A stretch of DNA of 53,960 nt from DYMC01 sp035406705 (GCA_964426675.1 CAYRRM010000018.1:1-53960); one strand, 5' to 3'. Shown: positions 25,940 through 35,779, counted from the first letter of the stretch. Notes: generated from the sequence alone by a model not told the origin. Program-made: numbers and translations.

Positions 25940-26972
25940 TTCTATTAACTTTTTGATTTTTTAATTCTTTGACAATGTAATCGAGTATTGGGGCAAACAT
26001 ATTACCGATAATTATGGAGAACATTAAACCTCCATTAAATATGCTAAAATTGCGTATTATCATAGTGCAGGTGCCTATGATTATACCATAAATGATTTTT
26101 GCTTCATTAGTTTTCGGTGCGGATACGGGGTCAGTCGCCATAAAAAAAGCACCGAAAAGAAATCCTCCGCCCATAATTGCAGTGAGACCATCTGGAATAT
26201 TTTGTATACCAATTAAGTAGAGTATATGAGTTAAGATGAAATATGATAAGACTGTTGAGATTATTATTTGTGGACTTGCTGTTTTGGAGAATAACAGGTA
26301 TAGTCCTCCTATAAGAATTGCGATAACACTTGTTACTCCCATTGTGCCTGAAAGCCTGCCGGTAAGTTCGGATATATAAAAATCTTTTGCTGAAATATAA
26401 GTGGATTTCTGATTATTGTTTTGATGGGGTAGAATTTGATTTTTGTTATCTCTAATTAAAATTAAAGAGCCTGATTTAAGGTTTGCCATAGGAGTGGCGC
26501 TTGATATTGAATCCACGGATGAAACTGTAGACCATCTGTTTAATGCTCCAATTTTTTCTTCAGCAACAGGTGCCCATGTAGATGTCAGCGCTACAGGGAA
26601 ACAGATGTATACAAAACATCTGCCTGCCATAGCTGGATTAAAAATATTTTTTCCAAAACCGCCAAAGAGTTGTTTACTGATTATTATCGCGAAAGATATA
26701 CCTATCGCTGATACATGCCACGGAATAGTTGGTGGCATTATAAGTGCAAAAATTGTTGACGTTACAAATACTGATTCGCTTATTTGTTCATTTCTTCTCT
26801 TACAAAATACATATTCCCAGAATAGACCTATAATAATGCTCCAAATCAAAATAAAAAATGTTCGCCACCCGAAATAATAAATAGCGCTGAATATACATGG
26901 AGATAAAGAGACCAGAACTCTTCTATTGATCTTTTCTTTATGAAAATATTTTGAAAATAGTTTAACTATCAT
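25926..26972 (-). CDS. nqrB: NqrB (RnfD-like) membrane subunit
   Basis: 348 residues, polytopic. The stretch FVTSTIFALIMPPTIPW and GKNIFNPAMAGRCFVY are NqrB-like. The flavinylation site is SISSATPM with T160. FFMATDPVSAPKTNEAK and the ending NMFAPILDYIV also match NqrB better than RnfD. The protein is shorter than proteobacterial NqrB (about 410), lacking part of the N-terminal extension. It is the first gene of the unit: no nqrA precedes it, since the next gene is divergent. Confidence 0.75.
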   Translation of the reverse strand: MIVKLFSKYFHKEKINRRVLVSLSPCIFSAIYYFGWRTFFILIWSIIIGLFWEYVFCKRRNEQISESVFVTSTIFALIMPPTIPWHVSAIGISFAIIISKQLFGGFGKNIFNPAMAGRCFVYICFPVALTSTWAPVAEEKIGALNRWSTVSSVDSISSATPMANLKSGSLILIRDNKNQILPHQNNNQKSTYISAKDFYISELTGRLSGTMGVTSVIAILIGGLYLLFSKTASPQIIISTVLSYFILTHILYLIGIQNIPDGLTAIMGGGFLFGAFFMATDPVSAPKTNEAKIIYGIIIGTCTMIIRNFSIFNGGLMFSIIIGNMFAPILDYIVKELKNQKVNRNENN

Positions 26973-27068
26973 ATGATTTTTAAAATTTAGATTTGCCTTT
27001 ATATTAAATCAATACAAGAAAAAAACAACTTCATTTCATAACAATTTGATAATGAAAAAGAGGTTAAT

Positions 27069-27920
27069 ATGCTAAATTTAAAAAGTAAAAGGGTGGATAT
27101 TTTTGTGCCAGAACAGATTGATCCAATTGAGGCATTGAAAAGAACAACTGATATTTGTATTGCTGCACATCAGGATGATATTGAAATTCTTGCTTATAGT
27201 GCAATAGCAGAGTGTTTTGGAAAAAAAGATAAGTGGTTTTCGGGTGTAGTAGTTACAGATGGAGCGGGTAGTCCACGCAGTGGGATATACGCAAATTATA
27301 CTGATGAAATGATGCAGGAACTAAGACTTCAAGAACAGAGAAAGGCTGCATCTATAGGAGATTATTCTATACAAATTCAACTTGGCTATAAAAGTTCAGA
27401 GGTAAAAAATCCTAATTTTTGGGATTTAAGATCTGATCTTATTGAAGTTTTAAATGTAGCTGAAGCAGAGAGAATTTTTTTACATAATCCTGCAGATAAA
27501 CATGATACCCACGTTGCTGTTGCACTGAGAGCAATTTCTGCTATCAGGCAGTTGCCGTTGAAGAAAAGGCCGAAACAAGTTTTTGGTTGCGAAGTATGGC
27601 GATCACTGGATTGGTTATGCGATAATGAAAAAATTATTTTCGATGCCTCAGAAAGAAAGAATTTGGCCGCTGCTCTTCTTGGAGTGTTTGATTCTCAGAT
27701 TAGTGGAGGCAAAAGATACGACCTTGCTGTAATGGGCAGACGGCTTGCGAATGCTACTTTTTTTGCCTCTCACTCTACAGATAATGCAGACTCATTGATT
27801 TTTGCTATGGATTTGACTCCACTGATACAAGATTCAACTATTAGTATTGAAGAATTTACTCTCAATATGATTGATAGATTCAAAGATGATGTAAAACAAC
27901 GGATAAGGAGCTTAGAATGA
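27069..27920 (+). CDS. PIG-L (LmbE-like) family deacetylase
   Basis: 283 residues. The PIG-L metal motif is A-A-H34-Q-D36-D37 and the second ligand region is HNPADKHDTHVAVALRAI. The family removes N-acetyl groups from GlcNAc-linked substrates using zinc. An AGAGG ribosome site precedes the ATG. The gene overlaps the following nucleotidyltransferase by 4 bp (ATGA), so the two proteins probably act in one pathway on an amino sugar; that is inference. Confidence 0.88.
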   Translation: MLNLKSKRVDIFVPEQIDPIEALKRTTDICIAAHQDDIEILAYSAIAECFGKKDKWFSGVVVTDGAGSPRSGIYANYTDEMMQELRLQEQRKAASIGDYSIQIQLGYKSSEVKNPNFWDLRSDLIEVLNVAEAERIFLHNPADKHDTHVAVALRAISAIRQLPLKKRPKQVFGCEVWRSLDWLCDNEKIIFDASERKNLAAALLGVFDSQISGGKRYDLAVMGRRLANATFFASHSTDNADSLIFAMDLTPLIQDSTISIEEFTLNMIDRFKDDVKQRIRSLE

Positions 27921-28843
27921 TTAAACCAACTCTTTTAGTCTTAGCTGCTGGGATGGGAACCAGGTATGGCGGACTAAAGCAAATTGAGCCCATAGGTCCT
28001 GCTGGAGAGATTATTTTAGATTATTCCATTTATGACGCAATTTCTGCAGGATTTGGCAAGGTCATTTTCGTTATTAGAAAAGACATAGAAAATGACTTTA
28101 AAGAAACAATTGGAAAGCGTACGGAAAAACTAATAGAAACAGAATATGTTTTTCAGGAATTAAATTTATTACCATCTGGTTTTAGCTGCCCAGAAAAAAG
28201 GCTTAAACCATGGGGAACGGGCCATGCAATTTTATGCGCTAAAGACCTTATAAAAGGGCCTTTTGCGGTTATAAATGCTGATGATTTTTATGGAAGAAGA
28301 GGATATAAAAAGCTCGTTGAGAAATTATCTTCTGATTCCATAGCAGCTATGAATATTCCTGAATACTATATGGTAGGATTCATTCTGAAAAATACTCTTT
28401 CTGAATATGGTCATGTTTCAAGAGGTATTTGTAAGGTGTTTAATGATGGGTATTTAATCAATGTCGTTGAAAGGACAAAAGTATTTATGAAAAATAGTTC
28501 AATTAAATATACAGATGAAAATGGAGATGAGCATTTTTTGACAGGAGATGAGATAGTTTCAATGAATATGTGGGGATTTAAACCTTCGATTTTTAATTTT
28601 TTAGAAAAAAAATTTACTTTATTTTTGAAGGAAAACATTAATGATCTAAAATCGGAATTTTTTATTCCAGGAGTAATAGATGAACTCGTAAAAGAGTCGC
28701 TTATAAAAGTTAAAGTATTGCATAGTGATGATCAATGGTTTGGTGTTACATATAAAGAGGATAAAAAAGTAGTTGCAAAACAGATAAGAAATCTAATAGA
28801 AAAGGGTTTTTACCCGAAAAAATTATTTCCTACTTTCTTCTAG
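27917..28843 (+). CDS. Sugar-phosphate nucleotidyltransferase family protein
   Basis: A 308-residue NTP_transferase fold protein. The N-terminal signature LLVLAAGMGTRYGGLKQIEPIG is the nucleotide-binding loop with its conserved Arg and Lys. GTGHAILCAKD and AVINADDFYG supply the usual uridine and metal-binding Asp motifs. The substrate (UTP, CTP or dTTP with sugar or sugar-phosphate) is not deducible. It is translationally coupled to the PIG-L deacetylase and ends facing the peptidase gene across a 54-bp convergent gap. Confidence 0.82.
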   Translation: MIKPTLLVLAAGMGTRYGGLKQIEPIGPAGEIILDYSIYDAISAGFGKVIFVIRKDIENDFKETIGKRTEKLIETEYVFQELNLLPSGFSCPEKRLKPWGTGHAILCAKDLIKGPFAVINADDFYGRRGYKKLVEKLSSDSIAAMNIPEYYMVGFILKNTLSEYGHVSRGICKVFNDGYLINVVERTKVFMKNSSIKYTDENGDEHFLTGDEIVSMNMWGFKPSIFNFLEKKFTLFLKENINDLKSEFFIPGVIDELVKESLIKVKVLHSDDQWFGVTYKEDKKVVAKQIRNLIEKGFYPKKLFPTFF

Positions 28844-28897
28844 AATCTGTATTTTTTTTGTCAGTAAAAGCTTATTGATTTAACTGAGGAATATTGG

Positions 28898-30523
28898 TTA
28901 TTTTGAAAATAAGTGATTAAAGTTGTATCTTTCAGCTTTTTTGATTAGACTATCGTTTGTCCAGAATGCCTTAAAATCTTCTTCAAATTTTTGGAAATCT
29001 ACATTTTTCCATGCTTCGTCAGTCGCTTTTTTATAGTTTTTAGATTCTAATAGTACTTCGTAATATTTATATGGAATTTCAGAATAGTTATTTTCTTTCT
29101 TTATAACCTTAGACCCTTTATGAAGAAAGAACATTAGTCCCCATGCAAGGGTATAATTTTTAGAAATATCAAATTTAACAAATTCGTCTTGCTCCATGTA
29201 TAGGAAAGATTTTATGTCTATTTTTAAAGATGCTAATTTTTTCATTTCGTTAAGCCTATCAGTTAATTCAATTTCAAATTGATTTCCTTTAAAATTTATA
29301 CCTTCGAAAAAGGTAGCATTTCCCTCATTAAACCAGATTGATGAGATAGCTTCATCTGTTGCATAATGTAGATACTGATGGAAGCCTTCATGAAAAACGA
29401 CTTTTACCATTGCTTTGCGGTTATTTGACTTTGTCATCCAGTCAATAGGAGAAATTATGAGTTCTTTTCTTGAAGGATTCCATAATCCACCAGTCCATTC
29501 ATATTCTTTTCCGACGTAATTCAGGTAATCTTCACGTTTTTCGAATAATCTGCATACGCTGACAGCTTTGAGTTCTTTTTTTAAAGGGTAAAAAGTTTCG
29601 AAAACGGCTCTACAGGATTCTAAGTTCTGGGAAATTTCCTTTACAGTTTTACTGTTTCTTAGGTTATAAACAAGGATAAAATTTTCAGTTTCCAGATATT
29701 CCCATCCTTTTGCATTTTTAATATTATTTATGACTTGCTCTCTACTGATGATATACTCAGGGCTTCGTTTAATATTTTTATTTATGGTTTGTTGTTTTGA
29801 CTGATTAAGAGGTAATTTTTTTGGAGGTGAAAATGTAAAAGATTTAATTGATGTGAAAATAGCGTCTTCTGATTTTTCAATATTAATATTTATTGTATCA
29901 TTTAGGGTGTAAGATACTGCGATTTTCAGAGCTGGGAATTTTTGGGACTCTATAAGGAATATGTAAACTGGAGATTTTGGGTCTCTGCTTTTTTGTTTAA
30001 AAAATGAGACACGACAATCTCGAGGGGATAATTGTCTTGTTAGTATTTCAGGATTCTCCAGGCTTTCCAAATCAAAGAATTTTCTTACCCATTTATTTAT
30101 TTCGTCTGCTGTGAAATTAATCTTTAGGGGTTGTTTTTCCTTCCATTCTTTATATGAGTCCATATCAATTATACCATCTTTATCTCCAATTTCTTCTGGA
30201 TATGGGAGTGAAATTTTAGCTATTTTTAGGTTTCCTATATTGCTTTGCCATATTCCTATAAACTGATCAATACGCCATAAATCCTCAGAAGAATACATTT
30301 CTTTTTTTTCACCAGTTTGCCTGTTTACCAAAGCGCCGATCCTTTCAGGCAGAGGTATAGGAGATGGATTAAAATCATCTATACTTTTGAATTGGATTCC
30401 TTCTGATTCGATGTTTTCTGTTTTTCCTATTTTTAAATATGATTTACTTGCAGGGAAAACATTATTAAGTGCTAATGCCATCAGAAGTATAAAGATGCAA
30501 AAATTTAATCTTATATTTTTCAT
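28898..30523 (-). CDS. Secreted DUF1570-like gluzincin-type metallopeptidase
   Basis: 541 residues with an N-terminal signal peptide (hydrophobic 8-24, likely cleavage after VFPAS). The first 250 residues form an uncharacterised domain. The C-terminal half has H378-E379-x-x-H382 (FHEGFHQYLHY) and a downstream Glu ligand E400 in WFNEGNATFFEG, as in MA-clan (gluzincin) peptidases, and fits DUF1570. TENFILVYNL before it is typical of that family. It lies 34 bp after murE, so may be expressed with the cell-wall genes. The target is unknown. Confidence 0.75.
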   Translation of the reverse strand: MKNIRLNFCIFILLMALALNNVFPASKSYLKIGKTENIESEGIQFKSIDDFNPSPIPLPERIGALVNRQTGEKKEMYSSEDLWRIDQFIGIWQSNIGNLKIAKISLPYPEEIGDKDGIIDMDSYKEWKEKQPLKINFTADEINKWVRKFFDLESLENPEILTRQLSPRDCRVSFFKQKSRDPKSPVYIFLIESQKFPALKIAVSYTLNDTININIEKSEDAIFTSIKSFTFSPPKKLPLNQSKQQTINKNIKRSPEYIISREQVINNIKNAKGWEYLETENFILVYNLRNSKTVKEISQNLESCRAVFETFYPLKKELKAVSVCRLFEKREDYLNYVGKEYEWTGGLWNPSRKELIISPIDWMTKSNNRKAMVKVVFHEGFHQYLHYATDEAISSIWFNEGNATFFEGINFKGNQFEIELTDRLNEMKKLASLKIDIKSFLYMEQDEFVKFDISKNYTLAWGLMFFLHKGSKVIKKENNYSEIPYKYYEVLLESKNYKKATDEAWKNVDFQKFEEDFKAFWTNDSLIKKAERYNFNHLFSK

Positions 30524-30557
30524 AGATTTCCTTCACAAATAAAAGAGAATATGAAAT

Positions 30558-32024
30558 TTAGATGGAGTATTTTTTTATTTCTGAACAGTCATCATGAGGA
30601 TAAATCACACCATTGATTTCCTGCCCATTTTCATGCCCTTTACCTGCTATAAGTATGATATCGCTCTTTTTAGATATTTCAACAGAGTATTTTATAGCAT
30701 CTTTCCTATTTTCAATACAGATGAGATTATTTTTATTTTTTATTCCTGTTGAAATTTGTTTTATTATTTCCTGCGGGTCTTCATTTCGCGGATTATCACT
30801 TGTGATTATTTGTAAATCAGAGAGTTTTTCTGCTACAGCGCCCATTCTTGGTCTCTTTGTTTTATCTCTATTTCCACCACATCCAAAGACACAAATTATA
30901 CGTGTTTTTTTAATTTCATTCAAGGTTTTTAATACATTTTCAAGCGCATCATCAGTATGAGCGTAATCAACAAAAGCAACAGCTCCATTTTTTAACTGAA
31001 ATTTTTGAAGTCTGCCCGGTACTTCAATACCTTTCCTCAATGATATTAAGATATCTTTCGGATTTAAGCCAAGCTTCATAGCAACTATAAATGCCTGAGA
31101 AATATTCATTACATTATGTTTTCCAAAGAGATTGGAATTTATTTTGAAACTTTCCTTCCCAGTGAGGTAAAATTGCATTCCATCTTCAGAATATTTTATG
31201 TTTGTAATTTTGAAATCAGGATTTCCTTTAAGACCACATGATATAAGGTTTTTGTTATTCAATTCTGAAATTAGTCTTTTGCCATAATGATTATCGCTGT
31301 TTATTACGGCATATCCATTATTTTCAAGAAGGTTTTCAAATAATATTTTTTTAGCTTGATAGTAATTTTCCATTGTTTTGTGATAATCAAGGTGATCTCC
31401 TGATAGGTTAGTAAAAACAGCGGCTGCGAATTTCGCAGAACCTGTTCTTTGCTGATGGAGACCGTGGCTTGATAATTCCATTACGGCAAAGCTGCATTTT
31501 TTCACCATCATACTCAAGAGTTGCTGGAACTTTTCTGGAGAGGGTGTTGTACGTGAAGCGGCTTCTCTGAAATAAGGCATTGTATATTCCACAGTTGATA
31601 TCATTCCACAGTTATATTTTGTAGATATGAGGTTATGTAAAATATATGTGGTTGTTGTTTTTCCGTTTGTTCCAGTTACTGCGATTAATTTTAGTTTTTG
31701 ATATGGATTGTCGTAAAATTCTTCTAACAATAAGGAATAGACCAATCTACTATTTGAGACTTTTGCGTAGAAAACTGGTATTTTTTGAATAACATCTTTA
31801 TCTACATCTTTCTCAAGGAAAATCGCCTTAGCCCCTTTTTTGATGGCTTCAAGTATGAAGTTATGCCCGTCATGTTTTTCTCCTGTTATAGCCACAAATA
31901 CTGAATTTTCAATACAGTTTTCAGACGATGATGTAATTTTTTGGGGTATAAAATTTTCATCACCTTTAGAGAAAAGGATATTCTCTTTTATTTTTTCAAG
32001 GAATTGTTTGAGTGTCTTCGCCAT
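30558..32024 (-). CDS. murE: UDP-N-acetylmuramoyl-tripeptide synthetase MurE
   Basis: Adds the third residue of the murein stem peptide. It is a 488-residue Mur ligase with ATP loop AVTGTNGKTTTTY, substrate regions SRTTPSPEKFQ and ELSSHGLHQQR, and the diaminopimelate selectivity motif SDNPRNEDP, which predicts meso-DAP rather than lysine. The start overlaps ftsI by 29 bp. A palindrome copy lies at 31425-31437 (codons for S-A-K-F-A-A). Confidence 0.95.
   Translation of the reverse strand: MAKTLKQFLEKIKENILFSKGDENFIPQKITSSSENCIENSVFVAITGEKHDGHNFILEAIKKGAKAIFLEKDVDKDVIQKIPVFYAKVSNSRLVYSLLLEEFYDNPYQKLKLIAVTGTNGKTTTTYILHNLISTKYNCGMISTVEYTMPYFREAASRTTPSPEKFQQLLSMMVKKCSFAVMELSSHGLHQQRTGSAKFAAAVFTNLSGDHLDYHKTMENYYQAKKILFENLLENNGYAVINSDNHYGKRLISELNNKNLISCGLKGNPDFKITNIKYSEDGMQFYLTGKESFKINSNLFGKHNVMNISQAFIVAMKLGLNPKDILISLRKGIEVPGRLQKFQLKNGAVAFVDYAHTDDALENVLKTLNEIKKTRIICVFGCGGNRDKTKRPRMGAVAEKLSDLQIITSDNPRNEDPQEIIKQISTGIKNKNNLICIENRKDAIKYSVEISKKSDIILIAGKGHENGQEINGVIYPHDDCSEIKKYSI
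31425..31437. repeat. Iterated palindrome, copy 8 (ATT centre)
   Basis: In murE, codons for S-A-K-F-A-A. Pairing extends to CTGCGA/TCGCAG. Confidence 0.85.
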
Positions 32025-33798
32025 TTTTTTTCTTTATATAGTTTTCTTCATATTCATCAATATACATAGGGGGAATATCAAGAATTCTTAAGACTTTTTC
32101 ACCTATATTTCTAAAACTTGGAGCGGCTACAATCCCTCCATAATGATTTCCATTGGGTTCATCAGCCATAATTAACATTACGAAAGCTGGTTTATCGGCA
32201 GGTACAAATCCTATAAAGGATGAATGGAATTTTGTATTTGAATATGCTCCATCAATAAATTTCTGAGATGTCCCAGTTTTCCCAGCCACTTCATAACCTT
32301 TAATTGCGGCTCTTTCTGCTGTACCACCTTTTTTTGTTACGAGTTTTAACATATCCGTTATTTTTTTCGCTGTGTCTGGCCTGAGAAATATCTTTTTTTC
32401 TCTTTCTACTGGAAAGATAAAAGATTCGTTGGTTGTTGGATTAACTTCGCGATCAACTAACCTCAATTTTACTAAGTTTCCGCCATTAGCTATAGCACAA
32501 TATGCTCTGACAATTTGAAGTGGTGATACCAATATTCCTTGACCAATAGGGAACCTTGATATTGAGAGGGGATCCCATTTATCCAATGGACGATATATTC
32601 CTTTTGCCTCAGTTTGAATAGGTATTCCGGTTTTTTGTCCAAACTCAAATCTTTTAAAAATATTATCTAAGCGTTTTGCACCCAACTTGATTGCGATTTT
32701 AGCAGTTCCTATATTGCTTGATTTTTGTATTATTTCTCTTACTGTTAATATAGAATATGGATGAGCGTCCCTGAGAATTTTTCCGGCATAAAACCACGCA
32801 CCGTTTTCGCAATCGAAAGTGTCGTCGGGATTAATTATCCCAAAGTCAATAGCGCCTGAGACAGGAATTGGTTTCATTATTGATCCGGGTTCAAAAGCTT
32901 CAGAAATAACTTTATCCTTCATTGCCTCAAAGGATTTAATTGAACTTCTATCATTTGGGTTAAAAGTAGGTCGTTGTCCTATAGCCATTATGTTACCGTT
33001 CCAGGGATTTGCCATGACAATATAAGCCGAGAGAGGATTATACATTTGCACTATTTTATCCAGTTCCTCTTCAACTATCATTTGAATTTCTTGGGAGATT
33101 GTGAGGTAGATGTCATTTCCTGGACGACATTGCTCAAGAATATGTTCTTCGATAGTGTAACCGGTTCTATCTCTTTCAATTATTATTTTGCCTTCTTCTG
33201 GGGTTATAGATTTTTCCTTTGTTTTTTCTATTCCTGATTGAGCGATTTCTTGTCCTTTATCAATATTTACAAATCCGATTATATTTATTAAAAGTTGATT
33301 ATAGGGATAATATCTTTTTGTTTTTTCTATGAAAAATATTCCTTTCCATTTTTTTTCTTTGATGTAATCTTTCATTTCTGAGGCGGTATCGAGATCGACA
33401 AAATCTGCGATTTTCGCATATTTTCTTATCCTTCCATCGGGTAGTTTTTTATTGGTAAGTTTCTGAAAAATTTCCTCTGCATTATTTTCTGTTTTTTTAG
33501 CAAGAAATTCTGCTATTTCACGGCAATCACTTTCTTTTTCAAAGGTTTTAAAAGATGGATCTATAGAGATCTCAAAACATGGTTGATTTGTAGCGAGAAG
33601 TTTCCCTTTTACATCAAATATTTTTCCTCTTTCAGCTTTTTGCTTGATAGTTTGGGTGTATTTGCTACGAGCTTTTTCATATAATTCCGTATGTCTTTTT
33701 ATCTGAAGTTCATAGAATTTGTATATTACAATCAAGAAGATGAGAATAAAGAACAAAGAAGAAAGGATTATTCTTATTGCGATACCTTTTTTCGGCAT
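31996..33798 (-). CDS. ftsI: Division transpeptidase FtsI (class B penicillin-binding protein, PBP3)
   Basis: 600 residues. A membrane anchor at about 8-30 is followed by the PBP dimer domain (RGKIFDVKGKLLATN) and the transpeptidase domain. Active-site motifs are S306-I-M-K309 (EPGSIMKP), S360-S-N362 and AGKTGTSQ. No PASTA repeat follows. It crosslinks septal peptidoglycan. It occupies its standard dcw position between an FtsL-like gene and murE. Confidence 0.94.
   Translation of the reverse strand: MPKKGIAIRIILSSLFFILIFLIVIYKFYELQIKRHTELYEKARSKYTQTIKQKAERGKIFDVKGKLLATNQPCFEISIDPSFKTFEKESDCREIAEFLAKKTENNAEEIFQKLTNKKLPDGRIRKYAKIADFVDLDTASEMKDYIKEKKWKGIFFIEKTKRYYPYNQLLINIIGFVNIDKGQEIAQSGIEKTKEKSITPEEGKIIIERDRTGYTIEEHILEQCRPGNDIYLTISQEIQMIVEEELDKIVQMYNPLSAYIVMANPWNGNIMAIGQRPTFNPNDRSSIKSFEAMKDKVISEAFEPGSIMKPIPVSGAIDFGIINPDDTFDCENGAWFYAGKILRDAHPYSILTVREIIQKSSNIGTAKIAIKLGAKRLDNIFKRFEFGQKTGIPIQTEAKGIYRPLDKWDPLSISRFPIGQGILVSPLQIVRAYCAIANGGNLVKLRLVDREVNPTTNESFIFPVEREKKIFLRPDTAKKITDMLKLVTKKGGTAERAAIKGYEVAGKTGTSQKFIDGAYSNTKFHSSFIGFVPADKPAFVMLIMADEPNGNHYGGIVAAPSFRNIGEKVLRILDIPPMYIDEYEENYIKKKNGEDTQTIP
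33406..33418. repeat. Iterated palindrome, copy 9 (TTT centre)
   Basis: In ftsI, codons for Y-A-K-I-A-D. Confidence 0.85.
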
Positions 33799-33852
33799 AT
33801 TTTTATAGTATTAATTTTTTCCCACAAATTAAATTAGAAAAAAGAAAAAAAG

Positions 33853-34278
33853 TCACATTTCTTTGCGTCTTACGAGTTTTTTTTCAGCAATTTTTTTATT
33901 AATTATCTGAGTGTTTTGGGATATGATATTTAAATCTAATTTTCTACGTTGCTTCCATTGTGGCAAATCAAGATCGAGATTGAGTTTTGCTACCTGTCGT
34001 TTTATATTTATTCCGCTTGCTGCTTCAATTTTATTTTTTGCATTTTCTATTTCCCTTTCGATGTCGTGAATTTCTCTTTCAATTTTTTCTTTTTTCTTTT
34101 GAAGTATATTGTTTTTTGAATCTATATGAGCAATCAAAATACCTGCTGTTCCTATCAATAGTAGGGATATGAAAATAGGAGTTCCTATTATTATTTTATC
34201 GGTTTTAAGTATAGCTTTTTTTCTTGCGATTTTTTTTATTTGATAAGGATCTTTGATAATGTCAATTTTTAATGCCAT
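33853..34278 (-). CDS. FtsL-like small membrane/coiled-coil protein
   Basis: 141 residues: a basic N-terminus, one membrane helix (about 29-50, IIIGTPIFISLLLIGTAGILIAH region) and a strongly charged coiled coil (about 53-88). Similarity to known FtsL sequences is weak, as usual for this family. The call rests on architecture and on position between rsmH and ftsI, where ftsL normally sits. FtsL joins FtsB and FtsQ to activate FtsI/FtsW. Confidence 0.6.
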   Translation of the reverse strand: MALKIDIIKDPYQIKKIARKKAILKTDKIIIGTPIFISLLLIGTAGILIAHIDSKNNILQKKKEKIEREIHDIEREIENAKNKIEAASGINIKRQVAKLNLDLDLPQWKQRRKLDLNIISQNTQIINKKIAEKKLVRRKEM

Positions 34279-34292
34279 GGAAACAACCTTTT

Positions 34293-35309
34293 TTAAATTT
34301 TTTTTGCTGCCCTTAATTTTGCAGGAGCGGCTCTGCTATTAAATTTTATTTCATCATCTGCTGGAATAATAGGTTTTTTGGTTAATATCTCTAATTGTTG
34401 CTGGTGATTACACTTGCATTCAAAAAGGGTTGAAGGGCAAATGCAATCTTTAGATTCAAGTTTTAAAAAGTTCTTTACAATTCTATCTTCCAGCGAGTTA
34501 AAGCTTATTACAATTAAAATTCCTCCTTTCGACAATATTTTGAGAGACTCTTTAAGTGCTTTACTAAGCTGAGAGAGCTCATCATTTACTGCTATTCTCA
34601 AAGCCTGGAATGGAAGAGTAGGAGCAGAAACTCCTTTCATCCTTGTCAAACCCGGTATTCTTCTACAGAGTTCGGCTAATTGGCTTGTAGTGGAAAAAGG
34701 AGCCAATTTGCGTTGTTTTACTATCTCTTCCGCTAACTTGTGAGCTCTTCTGACTTCTCCATATTGCGAGAATATCTTTTCGAGTTCATTTTCTGAAAGA
34801 GTGTTTAATAAATCGGCAGCGGTTTTATCAGCATTTAGATTCATTCTCATATCAATTTTTCCTTCCCTTAAATAAGAGAAACCTCTTGATGAATCGTCAA
34901 GTTGAAGCGAAGATATTCCGAGATCCATCAAAATTATATCTGCAGAGAGCCACCCCGCGTCTGCAGTTATATTTTCGATTTCACTGAAAGTTCCCGCTAT
35001 CAGTCTTGCCCGTTTTTCAAAGGGTTTCAGCTTTTCACTTGCCTCCTCAAGTGCTTTGAAATCTCTATCAATTCCGATAAGTTCCGCTGCCGGATTTTTT
35101 TTTAATATCAAAGAACTATGCCCACCGCATCCGACGGTAGCATCAATTATTTTTAATTTTCCTGATTCAGGGATAAAGCCGAGCACTTCGCGCGACATAA
35201 CAGGTTTATGAATCTCATTCTTGAAAATTTCTTTATAAATTTCAAATGTGTTTTTTTCCTTAGTGACATCCTGTCTGAAAGACGAATTCTCACATTCCTT
35301 TCTCCTCAT
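34293..35309 (-). CDS. rsmH: 16S rRNA (cytosine1402-N4)-methyltransferase
   Basis: A 338-residue RsmH/MraW. Visible motifs are HKPVMSREVLGFIP, the SAM loop DATVGCGGHSSLIL, LMDLGISSLQLDDSSRGFS, MRMN, and VISFNSLEDRIVKNF. An N-terminal extension of about 34 residues precedes the conserved core. The ATG overlaps the mraZ stop by 4 bp. It modifies C1402 in the ribosomal P site. Confidence 0.96.
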   Translation of the reverse strand: MRRKECENSSFRQDVTKEKNTFEIYKEIFKNEIHKPVMSREVLGFIPESGKLKIIDATVGCGGHSSLILKKNPAAELIGIDRDFKALEEASEKLKPFEKRARLIAGTFSEIENITADAGWLSADIILMDLGISSLQLDDSSRGFSYLREGKIDMRMNLNADKTAADLLNTLSENELEKIFSQYGEVRRAHKLAEEIVKQRKLAPFSTTSQLAELCRRIPGLTRMKGVSAPTLPFQALRIAVNDELSQLSKALKESLKILSKGGILIVISFNSLEDRIVKNFLKLESKDCICPSTLFECKCNHQQQLEILTKKPIIPADDEIKFNSRAAPAKLRAAKKI

Positions 35310-35779
35310 ATTTTTCCTTTCAAAATATCAGCTATATTTTCAGGCCTTTCGTTAATTTTTTGAATAACATCCAGAACTTCTTCATCTGTTCCACCAGATT
35401 TACTCCAGTTTTTTTCTGACCATATTTGTATTACATTTATTGCTCCTACAAGTACCGCATTATTTTCAAGTTCAGCATAATTGTAAAGGTTATTTGAGAT
35501 TTGAATTCTCCCTTGTTTATCGCACTCGCAGGCCTGTGCCATCCTGCCAAGTCTTGCCAAAGCTAATGAAGCCTCTGCATCGGCAAAAGAAACTTTTTTA
35601 ATCTTTGATAATATTTCTGAGAATGAACTTGAAGGAATCATCTGGATAGTTTTGTGTCGACCTGGCAAAAGATAGAATGAATTTTTTCGGTTTTTAGATC
35701 CTCTCCATTCGCTTGGAATGATAATTCTCCTTTGAGAATCAAATGAATGAATAAATTCACCAAGAAATACTTGATTCAC
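35306..35779 (-). CDS. mraZ: Transcriptional regulator MraZ
   Basis: 157 residues with two AbrB-like SpoVT folds, marked by DSQRRIIIPSEWR and CDKQGRIQIS. MraZ forms rings that bind direct repeats in front of the dcw operon and represses it. The start codon is GTG (35777-35779) and falls within the fourth of a series of 10-bp-spaced repeats. It is the first gene of the mraZ-rsmH-ftsL-ftsI-murE unit. Confidence 0.94.
   Translation of the reverse strand: MNQVFLGEFIHSFDSQRRIIIPSEWRGSKNRKNSFYLLPGRHKTIQMIPSSSFSEILSKIKKVSFADAEASLALARLGRMAQACECDKQGRIQISNNLYNYAELENNAVLVGAINVIQIWSEKNWSKSGGTDEEVLDVIQKINERPENIADILKGKI

Noticed and set aside
24113..26972. Calling the block rnfDGEA instead of nqrBCDE
   Set aside because: Not fully excluded. 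The order is the same, but NqrB-like FNPAMAGR and NMFAPILDY, and NqrE-like FMVIRDY and GFGSGLGW, favour NQR.
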